Below are positions 32,706 through 42,655 of a stretch of DNA of 64,000 nucleotides, in pieces. The notes under the pieces were generated by a model. The model did not search any database, had not been told where the DNA came from, and saw only the letters and a program-made list of their open reading frames with translations. How positions within the stretch are numbered: position 1 is the first letter of the stretch; each line of letters starts with the position of its first letter. The DNA is taken from NCBI GenBank assembly GCA_014885115.2, contig WKLE02000466.1:1-64000 (forward strand), in the 5' to 3' direction. This DNA is from Asterionellopsis glacialis (Eukaryota; Bacillariophyta; Plagiogrammaphyceae; Rhaphoneidales; Asterionellopsidaceae). A program made the translations under genes and the position numbers.

Positions 32706-35117
32706 ATGGACGAAGATCGTTTCTTTCGAGAATATTCTAAATCGTTAGCAGAAGCTTTGCTCGATAATGAAGAAAATGGTCCATCCCGTACAAAGGAGGA
32801 ACTGATAGATGAAGCCTATGTAGCTCTATGCTACGACGATCCACGAGTAGCTTCAGATGATGCTTGCCGTGCCTTGGCGAATTCTTTAACAAGGCAACAG
32901 AAGGAGACCTGTCGTGCCATTTCGGACAGATTGGTAGACGGTGTCCGACAGGCAACGTTGCGGTTCAAGCCAACAACCAAAGAAGACAGTGCTACTGTCG
33001 AACAGCAAACGTCTACTAAAACGGAAAAATATGCTCCTGCGACGAAACCCAAAAAGAAGAACAGTGATAAAAGCGAAGAGGATCCAACCTCATCATTTGT
33101 TTCGGCAGGGTCTGCAACGGCTGCTGGTTATGCAATGCTTGCTGTAGCAATATTTTTAGAGATACCTTTGCAATGTTGTCAATCGTCAAAGAAGGTGGAG
33201 GTAGAGCAATGCTTAGGAAGTTATCGAAGTCCACCTAAACCAGAGGATTCGAATTTATTACAAGAATTAGAAGATGCTGTGAAAAAGAATATCCAGGAAG
33301 AACGAATGTCAACAATCACGAATCAGTTTAAGAATAATACAATCAGTAACGACCATGGAAGTGATAATAATGATGATGACGACGACTCTATGAAGGAAAT
33401 CTTTGCGGCAGAATCCGATCCCGATGATTTTGAGTTCGAGTCAGGGTACAACTACCAAGATGATACGCTTGCAGCATTTCAAGACGCTGATATATTCGAT
33501 CCCACATCATTGTCAAAGCCTTTAAAAGATTCATCATGGACGGATCTTCAACGGGCCGTGTGTGATCTCTTATCTGAATTGTCCTACACAAAGCTTGCTC
33601 CCTTGTCCCAAACAGATTGGAAGAAACAAAATGTGTCAGCTTCACTGACGCAATTGACATTGACCCTCTTGGTAAGACAGCCTTCCGAGGACGCCCCTTC
33701 TACTGCTTGCAACACGCCACTCCTGGATGGGCATGATGAATTGAGACACTTGGGTGTACAACCTCTTTTTGTGTTGAGGGATAGAGCCATGGATGGGTCA
33801 CACAACTACGATGCTCTCGATGATTATTTGACTACTTTGCAAACTATGCTTGCTGTAGATGCTGCTATTCATATTCACAGTCAGCAAAGTCAAGATTCAC
33901 TTCCTTCATCCTTGGCTCCTGCAACCATTGTAGGGTTGAGTTCCCTATCTGCTTTGTGTAATTCACGCGAATATTTGCAATCCTCCAAGGAAAATAGACA
34001 AAAGATACGACAGTGTGTATTGGATAATGTAGAAGATCTCTCCAGTATTGTCGAACGATCTATTCCTTCCGCTGAAGATTTCAAGAATGCAGAAGACAAT
34101 ATTGACAAAGTCCCTTCGTGGGTCCGACTTATACTTACCCTCATACCAACTTTCCAAATATTGACAAATGTAGTTCAATCAGATGGTACACACTTATTCG
34201 ATCATGCATCATCGGCAGCGACGACAGCATCTAGTTCAGTTTCGAATGCAGAAGCGCAGCTTTTGCTGAATTCTGGATTGTTTCGAGCGCTTTTGTTACT
34301 CTTTACCCGTACTCACAACGCTTCATCGTCCACAAGTACAATCACAAACTCTACAAGAGTGGCACGGATACAGTTGCTACGATCTTTCCTTATTATGTGT
34401 GTCCAATCTACAAACCTACTTGGAAAGTACGCATGGCGTGTGCCAGAGTTATCTACCATATTGTGTCATGATGATTTTCAACAGAACAACCTTGTGGATG
34501 CGATCATCTGGTCACTATTGGGAACTCTTTGTCTTTCTGGTGGATCGAGTCGCCTCGTCTTGAGAAAACCAGGTGCTTCTAGCAGCAGTCTACCAACTGC
34601 GGATACCTGTCGAGTATCTGCTATGAAAACTTTCCATCAACTCTGCAGTGCGGTTGTGTCTGGATTACAGAGGCTACGAGATGTTCGTCAAGAGAAGACA
34701 GATCAAAAACAAATGGAAGAAACATGGAAGGAAGAGCATCAAGACACATTGCACGAATTTTCCATCTTGGCTAATTTGTTGGTATCCTCTTCTTCTCTTG
34801 CTAACATGTTACTTTCTGTTTGCGGAGAATCATCTGAAAATCTGTCTAGTATCAAGAAAGCAGTAGAAAATATTCGAAAGGAACTTTCAACTATGCCAGT
34901 TGCAGAAGGTCGTCAAAAGAAGGAAGAACCATCATCGTCGAGTATAAAGTCAGCTGAAGATGACAAAGCAGGGAATCCTTCTTCCTTTGTGGATTCTCAT
35001 GAAGATGATGTTGCTTCGGTACGTAAAAGCGTCAAGATTATTACCCTGCTGTTACAACAAGGTGGTGGTGCACCAGGACAACGGCCAGCCACGAGTGTTT
35101 CTTCCAAAACTGACTAG
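32706..35117 (+). CDS. Large uncharacterised alpha-helical protein
   Basis: This single-exon gene encodes 803 aa. The first ATG (32706) gives MDEDRFFREYSKSLAEALLD; the frame extends to a GTG 15 bp earlier. The N-terminal 80 residues are helical. There is one hydrophobic stretch, ATAAGYAMLAVAIFLEIPLQ (about residues 145-170), an acidic linker (about 220-270) and a long helical region rich in Leu/Ser up to about 700. The C-terminal part is charged and low complexity. I recognise no family; the pattern of helices could be an armadillo/HEAT-like scaffold. It has no catalytic signature. The coding assignment is strong because of its length. Confidence 0.75.
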   Translation: MDEDRFFREYSKSLAEALLDNEENGPSRTKEELIDEAYVALCYDDPRVASDDACRALANSLTRQQKETCRAISDRLVDGVRQATLRFKPTTKEDSATVEQQTSTKTEKYAPATKPKKKNSDKSEEDPTSSFVSAGSATAAGYAMLAVAIFLEIPLQCCQSSKKVEVEQCLGSYRSPPKPEDSNLLQELEDAVKKNIQEERMSTITNQFKNNTISNDHGSDNNDDDDDSMKEIFAAESDPDDFEFESGYNYQDDTLAAFQDADIFDPTSLSKPLKDSSWTDLQRAVCDLLSELSYTKLAPLSQTDWKKQNVSASLTQLTLTLLVRQPSEDAPSTACNTPLLDGHDELRHLGVQPLFVLRDRAMDGSHNYDALDDYLTTLQTMLAVDAAIHIHSQQSQDSLPSSLAPATIVGLSSLSALCNSREYLQSSKENRQKIRQCVLDNVEDLSSIVERSIPSAEDFKNAEDNIDKVPSWVRLILTLIPTFQILTNVVQSDGTHLFDHASSAATTASSSVSNAEAQLLLNSGLFRALLLLFTRTHNASSSTSTITNSTRVARIQLLRSFLIMCVQSTNLLGKYAWRVPELSTILCHDDFQQNNLVDAIIWSLLGTLCLSGGSSRLVLRKPGASSSSLPTADTCRVSAMKTFHQLCSAVVSGLQRLRDVRQEKTDQKQMEETWKEEHQDTLHEFSILANLLVSSSSLANMLLSVCGESSENLSSIKKAVENIRKELSTMPVAEGRQKKEEPSSSSIKSAEDDKAGNPSSFVDSHEDDVASVRKSVKIITLLLQQGGGAPGQRPATSVSSKTD

Positions 35118-35247
35118 AGTTGATGTGTATTGGGTATATTTTCAAGTTGACTTGCTAAATGTAGCAACCTGTGATAACCTCTACTAGAGAAGCATTTAAA
35201 AGGAAAACCATCCGTGTTTGCATGAAAGTATGAAAATAAATAGTTGT

Positions 35248-36693
35248 CTATTCCTTCTTAGTTTCGCTATCAGTGGCATCTTCACCACTTTCAGAAGAAT
35301 CATCAGATGATGATTCTTCGTCCGCTTCTGATTGTTCTTCTACTGCTGCTGCTGCTGCAGCGGCGGCATGTTCCTCAATAAGTGCCAAAGTTTCTGGTTT
35401 GATGGGGACTCGATTGTCCTTACAGGGAGTTACAATTTCCTCCATGGCAGATCCTCTCACGTGCAACATAATTTGTGTAGCAAGGTGTACTGTATTTGGT
35501 GTAGGTCCATGATGGATACGAATGGATTTCAAATATTTTCGAGCTGCACGTTTCTTCATTTTTCGATACGGACGAGATTTACGCATGTTTAGAATTTCGA
35601 TAATACGGATCGTCGTATCGGCGATTCGTTCGGATAGTTGTTCGGGTGTTTCATCACCTCGAGGTTCCACCTTTTTGGGTGTTGCATGAGGGATCAATTG
35701 TAGTTTTCTCAACAATTTACGGAATCGACGTTTCTTACCCTTTTCCGGTACATAATATGTTTGTGCAACCTCACCACCATCGTCTTCTTCCTCATCGCCC
35801 TCCTCGTCATCGTCATCCTCGTCGTCCTCTTCTTGTTCCGTTTTAACTGTAGGAAGATTTTCTTCTACCAACCCTTCCAAAAGTAAGGCAAATACATCAT
35901 CTACGGGAGGTGTAGGTGATGCAAAGTAAAGGCCAGTGGCTGGATCAAGGAACATATCCAACACAATGAGTGCATTCTTAAGTTTGTCTTGACCAGTTGC
36001 ATTTTCTACAGGTACCAAAGCTTTCCTCAGGGCCTCCATGGCCAGAGCTCCTTCTTCTCGACCAAGAACAAGTCCACGATTCTTTTTGTATTCCTTCAAG
36101 GCATTTCGTAGTACAGACGCATGTTTTCGTTTCCCAGGGACAACTGATTTGATTAAATCACGAATTTCGGGTAATGTCACAACTGTACCCTTCTTGTGCA
36201 AATGAAACATGGCTTGACCTGGAGTATATCCCTCTGCAAGAGATGCCAAAACATTTTCGGGTTCTTTTTCTACTGCTGGTAGTGGTGATGTTTCTGATGA
36301 TTCGTCATTCGGTGTGTCTTCCTGTGTTTCCGTATCAGTCTCCTCCTCCATTGTAGTGGTGGTGGTGATAATGGTGGTATCCTCCGATTTTTCTTCTTTA
36401 TTATCATTCTTGTTGTCTGTAGTTGTTGTTGTTGTTGTTGCGAAATTTCGGTATAGATTCCAATGACGTTGATGGTTTCTCCAAGTTTCATTGGTAGTGG
36501 AGGAACGTAGTGAAGAAGATGATTCTACTACTGTGGATGAAGAAAATGTAAATCGAGAAAACGTTGAATCCAATGTTTGGAATTGTCCAAGTTGTTGTGA
36601 TGGAATCATTCCAGTCTTTGATGAGGCCATGTCCAAGATTGCCCGGAGAGGCATTCGGCCATTTCGTAAAAGACGCCCCTGCATCATTGCCAT
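35248..36693 (-). CDS. Probable mitochondrial protein of unknown function
   Basis: This single-exon gene encodes 481 aa. The N-terminus (MAMMQGRLLRNGRMPLRAIL) is basic, Ser/Arg-rich and free of acidic residues for some 60 positions, as in a mitochondrial presequence; RNFATTTT near residue 84 could be its end. A low-complexity Thr/Asp/Glu region follows. The conserved-looking core is LASLAEGYTPGQAMFHLHKK, then GREEGALAMEALRKALV and LIVLDMFLDPATGLYFASP, and a basic KKRRFRKLLRKLQLIPHATP. The C-terminus is Ala and Ser/Asp-rich. No family recognised; the basic core could suit an RNA- or ribosome-associated protein, but that is a guess. Confidence 0.7.
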   Translation of the reverse strand: MAMMQGRLLRNGRMPLRAILDMASSKTGMIPSQQLGQFQTLDSTFSRFTFSSSTVVESSSSLRSSTTNETWRNHQRHWNLYRNFATTTTTTTDNKNDNKEEKSEDTTIITTTTTMEEETDTETQEDTPNDESSETSPLPAVEKEPENVLASLAEGYTPGQAMFHLHKKGTVVTLPEIRDLIKSVVPGKRKHASVLRNALKEYKKNRGLVLGREEGALAMEALRKALVPVENATGQDKLKNALIVLDMFLDPATGLYFASPTPPVDDVFALLLEGLVEENLPTVKTEQEEDDEDDDDEEGDEEEDDGGEVAQTYYVPEKGKKRRFRKLLRKLQLIPHATPKKVEPRGDETPEQLSERIADTTIRIIEILNMRKSRPYRKMKKRAARKYLKSIRIHHGPTPNTVHLATQIMLHVRGSAMEEIVTPCKDNRVPIKPETLALIEEHAAAAAAAAVEEQSEADEESSSDDSSESGEDATDSETKKE

Positions 36694-37313
36694 GATATTT
36701 ATCAGTCCAAAGCGTTTTGACCCAAAACAGATTAGGACTCTAGTAGATGATCACTACTTGCCTCTAGTCTCTAGATATTTATGATGGATGAAAGTAGCAA
36801 TGTGTGTNNNNNNNNNNNNNNNNNNNNNNNNNNNCCCCCCCCCCCTGAGTAGTGTGTCCACCGCACCGACCGTGAACGCAACCATGGAGGGACCGTCCAA
36901 GAACAGATCAAGGTGAGTTGACTCAGAACCCGATTGAACACCGTTCACCAAAAAAATAGTTTTGCTCCACAGTAAATAGGAGTGAACAGCATGGGAGTGA
37001 TACATGCTGTAGATTGTATGGACGCAAAATAGATCATTGACTTTTGGTAGGAAACCAACGTAGCATCTACATAGCAACGAGTATCAAGAAGAGAAGCCGC
37101 CCGCCCGTTCACCCGATCTTTCTCTCTCTCATAATCGCTTCACACACAACCGCCAGCGTCCGACTCTCTGACAGACAACATGTTGCAGCCACAGTCCATC
37201 AGCTCTTCTCATCATCTTCCATTGAAGGCAACAACTACTCTATCCTAATCTTGTCCTCTGTTGCTCTGTAATTTGTGACAGCTGTCTTTAGTCAGGAACT
37301 TAATAGCAATACT
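36694..37313. promoter_or_regulatory. Divergent region containing an assembly gap
   Basis: 620 bp between the 481-aa protein gene and SmF, interrupted by a run of N. No gene visible. Confidence 0.5.
36808..36834. other. Assembly gap (27 N) next to a C run
   Basis: 27 N are followed directly by 11 C (36835-36845). The left flank is TGTGTGT. A simple repeat probably caused the gap. Confidence 0.98.
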
Positions 37314-37724
37314 ATGGTATGTTTAAATATAAGGTTCTTGTTTGTCCGGTTTCTCTTTTTAGAGGGATTTTTCACTGCCTTTTTTGTAATGTGCTCTCTC
37401 AACCATTCAAATTTCAAATCTCTGTTTTTTTATATTTATGTTTTCAAATAACATTAGAGCGCATTCATTGTAAATCCCAAACCTTTCCTTTCGGACCTTA
37501 CGGGGAAAACAGTTCATGTCAAACTTAAATGGGGTATGGAATATCGTGGAACCTTGACATCGTCGGATGCGTATATGAATCTTCAATTAGATGCTACGGA
37601 AGAATACATTGATGGTCAATTTGCCGGATTTTTAGGTGAAATACTAATTCGATGTAATAATGTTTTATACATCAAGGCAAGTGATGCTGAGAAAGGTTCA
37701 GGAGGGCAATCTATGCAAGAATAG
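37314..37724 (+). CDS. SNRPF: Spliceosomal Sm protein F
   Basis: Two exons, join(37314..37316,37458..37724), give 89 aa. Exon 1 codes only for the initiator ATG, which is followed at once by a GTATGT donor; exon 2 starts after ACATTAG. The product begins [20 protein letters not shown] and continues [18 protein letters not shown] (Sm1 motif), [20 protein letters not shown] and NVLYIKAS (Sm2 motif). This matches Sm F closely, including NPKPFL near the start and the IRCNNVLYI signature. Sm F is part of the heptameric ring on U1, U2, U4 and U5 snRNAs in the nucleus. LSm6 is the closest alternative, but NPKPFLxxLTGK and WGMEYxG fit Sm F. Confidence 0.9.
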
Positions 37725-37881
37725 AATTTTGTACAAAACAATGACAAACCTGTTTTTTGTTGTTACCACCAAAATGGTACGTTTTGTTTTTCAAAAAGAC
37801 ATGAAAGATGAAAAATGTCATGATATGTGCTGTGTTTTTTTTTTTTCTCCATGAATGTTGGCCAAAGATTAATTTAGAGCA

Positions 37882-38552
37882 TCAGACTGATGGACCGGCA
37901 TAGAAATATGTTTCAAGGGGAAGATTTAGTTTTTTGCAATTCTCCGAAAGGAGAAGAGCGGCTACGTTGGAACCTTTGGTCTGTCTATGCAAATCAACTA
38001 CACGCGCTGCTGACCATGGTCCGAAGGGACCAATATCACCAACCCATATATGAGGCCTAAATTCAAGGAAAAATTACGCATTACACATTATCGTGCGCAT
38101 CTTTGTTGTGATTGCTGAAAATAGTTTATGCGTACTTATCAATTTGGTTTTTTTTTTTTTTCCTTTCTATAATTTAATTTTTAATACTACAGGTGACAAC
38201 TCCACACTAATGTTTCTGATGGAAGATCCACCCGTCATTTAGCAAGGATTAGCGATCAAAATGAAACAGATATAGATTTAGGATACTTTTGGAAAATTCA
38301 AATCAAAACATACAATACAGTACTCAAATAGAGGGGATCATTGGGATAGGCTGTATTGGTTCGTAAAAAAAAGATGCTGGAAACATTGGGTTTTTTTTTC
38401 CTTCGGAATACAGATCTAATAAAATATCATTGGGATAGATATTGATTAGTAACGCTATAGCGTGTTTTTTTTAAAAAAAATAACAAACAATTTTGTGTAC
38501 AATTCCCAAGACTTTTGAAACGTAGTAAATGAATACAGTTACCTTGCGCCAT
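37882..38552 (-). CDS. Small 69-aa protein encoded by three exons with microexons
   Basis: Three exons, complement(join(37882..38056,38191..38215,38543..38552)), of 10, 25 and 175 nt. The donors are CAAG|GTAACT and CACCT|GTAGTA; the acceptors are TTCCATCAG and TGAATTTAG. All phases agree and yield MAQETLVWSCHLPHIWVGDI then GPFGPWSAARVVDLHRQTKG and SNVAALLLSENCKKLNLPLE, ending YFYAGPSV. The last exon is clearly protein-like and open from acceptor to stop. I do not recognise the family and see no targeting signal or membrane segment. It lies between SmF and Kish. Exon 3 is firm; the two small exons are inferred from phase and splice signals. Confidence 0.6.
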
Positions 38553-38853
38553 CTTTTGAAGTTCTCATGGATGAGTATCTACATTTATAATATATTGTAC
38601 GGATGGGATGTTTGGTGAAGATTTTGAATTTCTATTACCATTATCAATACATGAACTAATTACGAACCAACTTGGAGTTGGAGCACCATGATTTTGTTTC
38701 ATCGTAGAACCCATACGTCACAACATGCATATTCAATCGACAAAGTCTTGACAACATCAAGCCACAAAACCCAGTACAAACTAATTACCAAGTGATCCCT
38801 ACTATAATTGCTGTCCATGGGAAAATAGTCATATATTTGATTCATTTTTTTTT

Positions 38854-39374
38854 TTATTTGAAAAAGAGTACATGTACAGCCATTAATGCACATGATGCAC
38901 CAATGTAGGGACTTAAACGTTCTCCTATCCGACTTAACTTCCAACAAAATCCACCAATGCCAACTCTCTTGGAGGGTGGTATCGGTTGATTCGCATCTTC
39001 AGGCTATAAAAAAAACCAAAATAGTGTTATTCCGGAAATGGGGGCAAAAAAAAACGTAAGTAACAAACATTTTAAAAAAAAACAAATTAGAGGTAGGATG
39101 AAGTAAGCATATTATGAAAATGTGATGCAATTTATTACCAATCACCGTCCTTGTACAGATTGTATGACAATAACACAGACAGTGGTGCATTCAAAATGAC
39201 AGACGAGACTTGACGAAAACTCTTCCTTTGAACATACATTGGGTTTTTTTTTTTTCAACGTACCGCCACTGTGCCATCAAATATTGTTGGCCGAAGCTCT
39301 CTAAGATATGTGCATGTACATATAAGAAGCAATAATACTGTAATGAGACTTGAAAAATCAAAAATAGCGCTCAT
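38854..39374 (-). CDS. TMEM167: Kish/TMEM167-family small membrane protein
   Basis: Two exons, complement(join(38854..39003,39264..39374)), give 86 aa. Exon 1 encodes [20 protein letters not shown] then [17 protein letters not shown] and ends at a GTACGT donor; exon 2 follows TTTTTTTTATAG and encodes [20 protein letters not shown] and [12 protein letters not shown]. The match to Kish-A is close: MSAIFxFxSLxTVxLLLICTC, then WKxxRIGERxSPY, then a second helix. Kish proteins are early secretory pathway membrane proteins needed for constitutive secretion. The loop is about 14 residues longer than in animal Kish ([13 protein letters not shown] inserted). The gene is divergent from the glycosyltransferase-like gene, 209 bp apart. 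Confidence 0.9.
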
Positions 39375-39583
39375 GGCGACGGGTGTTGTTTGTTGTCGTT
39401 GCGTGTCTCTAATACATAAAACACACAAGGAGAAGTTCACAGTGTTGTAGAGATGCGACAAATGACAAGAAGTCATTAGTGTTATCCTTTTCTCTAATGA
39501 TATTGAGAATTTCTTTTTCGATCTTATTATCTCTAACTCAACAATAGAATAATCCCAGATGCAAATACACGATCAAAAATCAG
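39375..39583. promoter_or_regulatory. Compact divergent promoter, Kish / glycosyltransferase
   Basis: Only 209 bp lie between the two start codons. Both products serve the secretory pathway, so shared regulation is possible but unproven. Confidence 0.4.
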
Positions 39584-42349
39584 ATGGCGCAAAAAAAAAG
39601 GAAACCAACAAAATTCAAAAAACAACGACGGTCGGTCACGATGAAGATAGTCAAAGCAATGACGAAGAGAACAAGAAAGGCACGACAACGTTTACTACTT
39701 TTACTTTCCCTTTGTTTCATATTGTTATTGATATTATACCTAACGAGCAATGGTTCTGGACGAGGACAAGGACGACAACATAGAATAGCCATAGTTATTC
39801 CATTCATAGGAAAGGGTCCTGAATCCATTCCACCGTATCTTGATTTGTTTTGTACAGCAGCGGGGGGGTCTGCATCATTGGTAGATTTTTTAATCATTCA
39901 TAATGGTGCTCTAGAACAATATGGCAAACTTAGTAAAGAACAAGGCAGTCGAAACTATATTCCAAACAATGTGAAATTTATAAATTTGGGATCCACAGAA
40001 GAAATGGCAAAATTATTGTCAAGAGTTGTTGTAGATCGGTCAGAGGGTAGTCCATTGTCTTTCGAAAAACAAGTTAATATTGTTCAACATCATTTAGACA
40101 AATATCCCTATGCCCTTGTCGAATACAAACCTGCCTTTGGGCATATCTTTGCGGATTTTTTAACAGAATATACTCATTGGGGTTATTCAGATTTAGATAT
40201 TGCCTTTGGTGATTTACCACGGTGGATCACAAATGAAGAATTGACAGATTTTGATATTGTCACATATGGATATGGAGATCAGAATCGTGTGTACCTACGG
40301 GGTCAGTTTACGTTCCATAGGAATGATAATGAACGAGTGAATCAAATATGGCGTGAATGTAAATACCTTTCCGAGCTGGATAAGCGATACGTCGAGGTTT
40401 TGTCGGGAAAGGAAAAGATGCGCTTTGAATCAGCTGAGGGTTGCTACTCTTCCGCTGTATTGCAACAGAAAGATATCAAAGTTAAGTATGCTGTAAAGGC
40501 CTTTACAGATGCTGATGAGGAAGAAGACTCTACTGGAACGAATGTACATGGGCTCTTCCTCTATGCGGACCGATATGGAACAGTCATTTATAGGCCAGCA
40601 AAGAAAGATGATGGTAGAGATACCCTCATGCTTTCACCTAAAGAGTGGTACACCAGTATCACTTCAACAAATACTCCTTTTCAATGGGAAGTTGGCACTC
40701 TAGAACCTATTGAACGTGAGAGTGGAAGCAAATGTATGTATTGGGTCCGTGAAAAATACCAGGCAGATATTTGTGTATCAGATGTAGATGCCACCGACAC
40801 CGTATTTTTGATCAATGGGGAACTCCACAAACAGTCATATCAGAACCTTCCTCTTCCTAGCAATACACTTACAGTGCCGTTTTTCCATTTTCAAGAGTGG
40901 AAAAGGTATTACCGAACATCCCAAAATGCCAACGTGCATCTTCCAGAAGAAGGTAGTATGCACTGGGCTTTGACAAAAGAGGGCGCCATCCCTTTGTCAC
41001 CATTGATATCCGAAATGACACATGGTGCTCGTACTATATCATCGCCACTTGGTATTCAACCTTCCGAATGGAAGGGATTGGTTGATCAGCTTCCAAGGAC
41101 GCCGTATTGTCTTAGATCGGCGCGAAAGAAAAACCCATCAAATCCAGTAGTTACGGAGTGTAAAGACGTTCTTTATTGGCAAGACACGGAAGCTGTCGAA
41201 ATCATCCAATTTGCTCCTCAGTGGAAATACGTCAACGTGAATCTAGATGTGACTGTCGCTCTGACTCTGCAGATTTCTGCGGAACAAGCCTCAAATAAAG
41301 TTGCCCTTGAATCTGCTTTGGATGATGCAGTTTCTACTATGAAATCATGGCGCAATCAGCCTTGTGTGTTGGTCATTCATGTAGCAGGTGCAACTGATGA
41401 GTCTGAGTCAATAATCAAAAATCGTCTGACAGACCCATCATTGCACACTGACGCATCGTATAGTCCGGAAGTTTGTTTGATTGCTGCCATCTTTGATGAT
41501 GAGACAACCGAGTTAGTAAGTCGAAATGCTCTTCTCAATATGGCTACTGATGTTTCACCCACGCGGTGGGTAGTTTCTGGATTAGAAGTAGAACGTGGCT
41601 TGATTTTTGCCGAAGAAGCATCATTCCTAGCTCGACGAATGGCAAAAATACATGAAAATCTTCCAGGGCGTGCATTCGTGATTCCTGAAATAGATATTGA
41701 AGGCGATGATGAACCATACAGGAAAAATCCATCCCTCAATACCATTCTCAGAACAAAGGAAGGTCCTGCTACTATAGAAACAATTCGCGGCATGTTTCGA
41801 GAAACGGATGATATGGTAGAACACTCTCGACTGGTCAATAGCATCTGGCGAAAACGAACTTTACAACAACTTTCGGGCGAACATCCACATGAAGATGATA
41901 CCTCACTGCTAGAATATGCCACTACATCGAATAAGATTCACTTATCTCTTAACAAATTCCTTTTAAGTGACGAGCTCATTACGGCTGTACTGCCGTCAGT
42001 TGTAATGACTGATAATATTGGCCCACGGGAAGGACTACGAACAACAACCTTGGTACGTGAAGTTGAAGAATTTGGAGGAGCTTCGTGTTTCGATGGCCTT
42101 CGGCTGGCTCAGCTAGCTGTGTTTGGCTACCACGTTGATCCACTGCCAGGAGTATTTGTGGCACCGGGGATATCTTCTAAATACAGTCCTTGTGAACAAA
42201 GTTCGAATCCGAAATGTCCAATTGGACATGAGTGCTTCATGTTTGAGGGAGAAACCACACTTTTGGCATCCATAGCAAACGATGAGATTGCTCGTCCGAT
42301 TAAGTCGGCTATTTTATGGAATGAACTAGATTCTCAGTCATGGAAGTGA
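39584..42349 (+). CDS. Golgi glycosyltransferase-like protein, DUF6625 plus GT49-like half
   Basis: This 921-aa type II membrane protein has a very basic cytosolic tail (MAQKKRKPTKFKKQRRS...) and an anchor near residues 37-53 (LLLLLSLCFILLLILYL). The N-terminal luminal domain begins IAIVIPFIGKGPESIPPYLD and includes EYKPAFGHIFADFLTEYTHW and GYSDLDIAFGDLPRWI near residue 203, the D-x-D and 'FGD' pattern of the DUF6625 glycosyltransferase-like family. The C-terminal half has RNALLNMATDVSPTRWVVSG then LEVERGLIFAEEA and FVIPEIDIEG, an order that recalls GT49/LARGE-type domains, although the usual DxD there reads LEVERG. The N-terminal call is fairly sure; the C-terminal relation is tentative. Confidence 0.7.
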   Translation: MAQKKRKPTKFKKQRRSVTMKIVKAMTKRTRKARQRLLLLLSLCFILLLILYLTSNGSGRGQGRQHRIAIVIPFIGKGPESIPPYLDLFCTAAGGSASLVDFLIIHNGALEQYGKLSKEQGSRNYIPNNVKFINLGSTEEMAKLLSRVVVDRSEGSPLSFEKQVNIVQHHLDKYPYALVEYKPAFGHIFADFLTEYTHWGYSDLDIAFGDLPRWITNEELTDFDIVTYGYGDQNRVYLRGQFTFHRNDNERVNQIWRECKYLSELDKRYVEVLSGKEKMRFESAEGCYSSAVLQQKDIKVKYAVKAFTDADEEEDSTGTNVHGLFLYADRYGTVIYRPAKKDDGRDTLMLSPKEWYTSITSTNTPFQWEVGTLEPIERESGSKCMYWVREKYQADICVSDVDATDTVFLINGELHKQSYQNLPLPSNTLTVPFFHFQEWKRYYRTSQNANVHLPEEGSMHWALTKEGAIPLSPLISEMTHGARTISSPLGIQPSEWKGLVDQLPRTPYCLRSARKKNPSNPVVTECKDVLYWQDTEAVEIIQFAPQWKYVNVNLDVTVALTLQISAEQASNKVALESALDDAVSTMKSWRNQPCVLVIHVAGATDESESIIKNRLTDPSLHTDASYSPEVCLIAAIFDDETTELVSRNALLNMATDVSPTRWVVSGLEVERGLIFAEEASFLARRMAKIHENLPGRAFVIPEIDIEGDDEPYRKNPSLNTILRTKEGPATIETIRGMFRETDDMVEHSRLVNSIWRKRTLQQLSGEHPHEDDTSLLEYATTSNKIHLSLNKFLLSDELITAVLPSVVMTDNIGPREGLRTTTLVREVEEFGGASCFDGLRLAQLAVFGYHVDPLPGVFVAPGISSKYSPCEQSSNPKCPIGHECFMFEGETTLLASIANDEIARPIKSAILWNELDSQSWK

Positions 42350-42655
42350 ATTTGACAGCGTCAAAGTAGACTAGTGATCGCATAACCTACATCAATCAAC
42401 AACTTCGATTTCAAGTGGCTTCAGTAGAATCTTGGTCGATTTAGTACACCACAACTTCATCCCATAGACACATGCATAGATTCATTTGTGCCTGTGTCTG
42501 CAAATCGAACCTTGGTCGGTACTTTAACAGGCTTTACCTGACCACTACTTGCGCCAGATATTGTAGGGAAGTCAATCGTGTCATCAGGAAACGTACTACA
42601 TGACCCATTATGTTGATAGATTCTATTAGTGAGAATAGTCTTTAATATTCACTAT
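42350..42655. other. Convergent 3' spacer
   Basis: 306 bp between the 3' ends of two genes. Nothing recognised. Confidence 0.5.
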
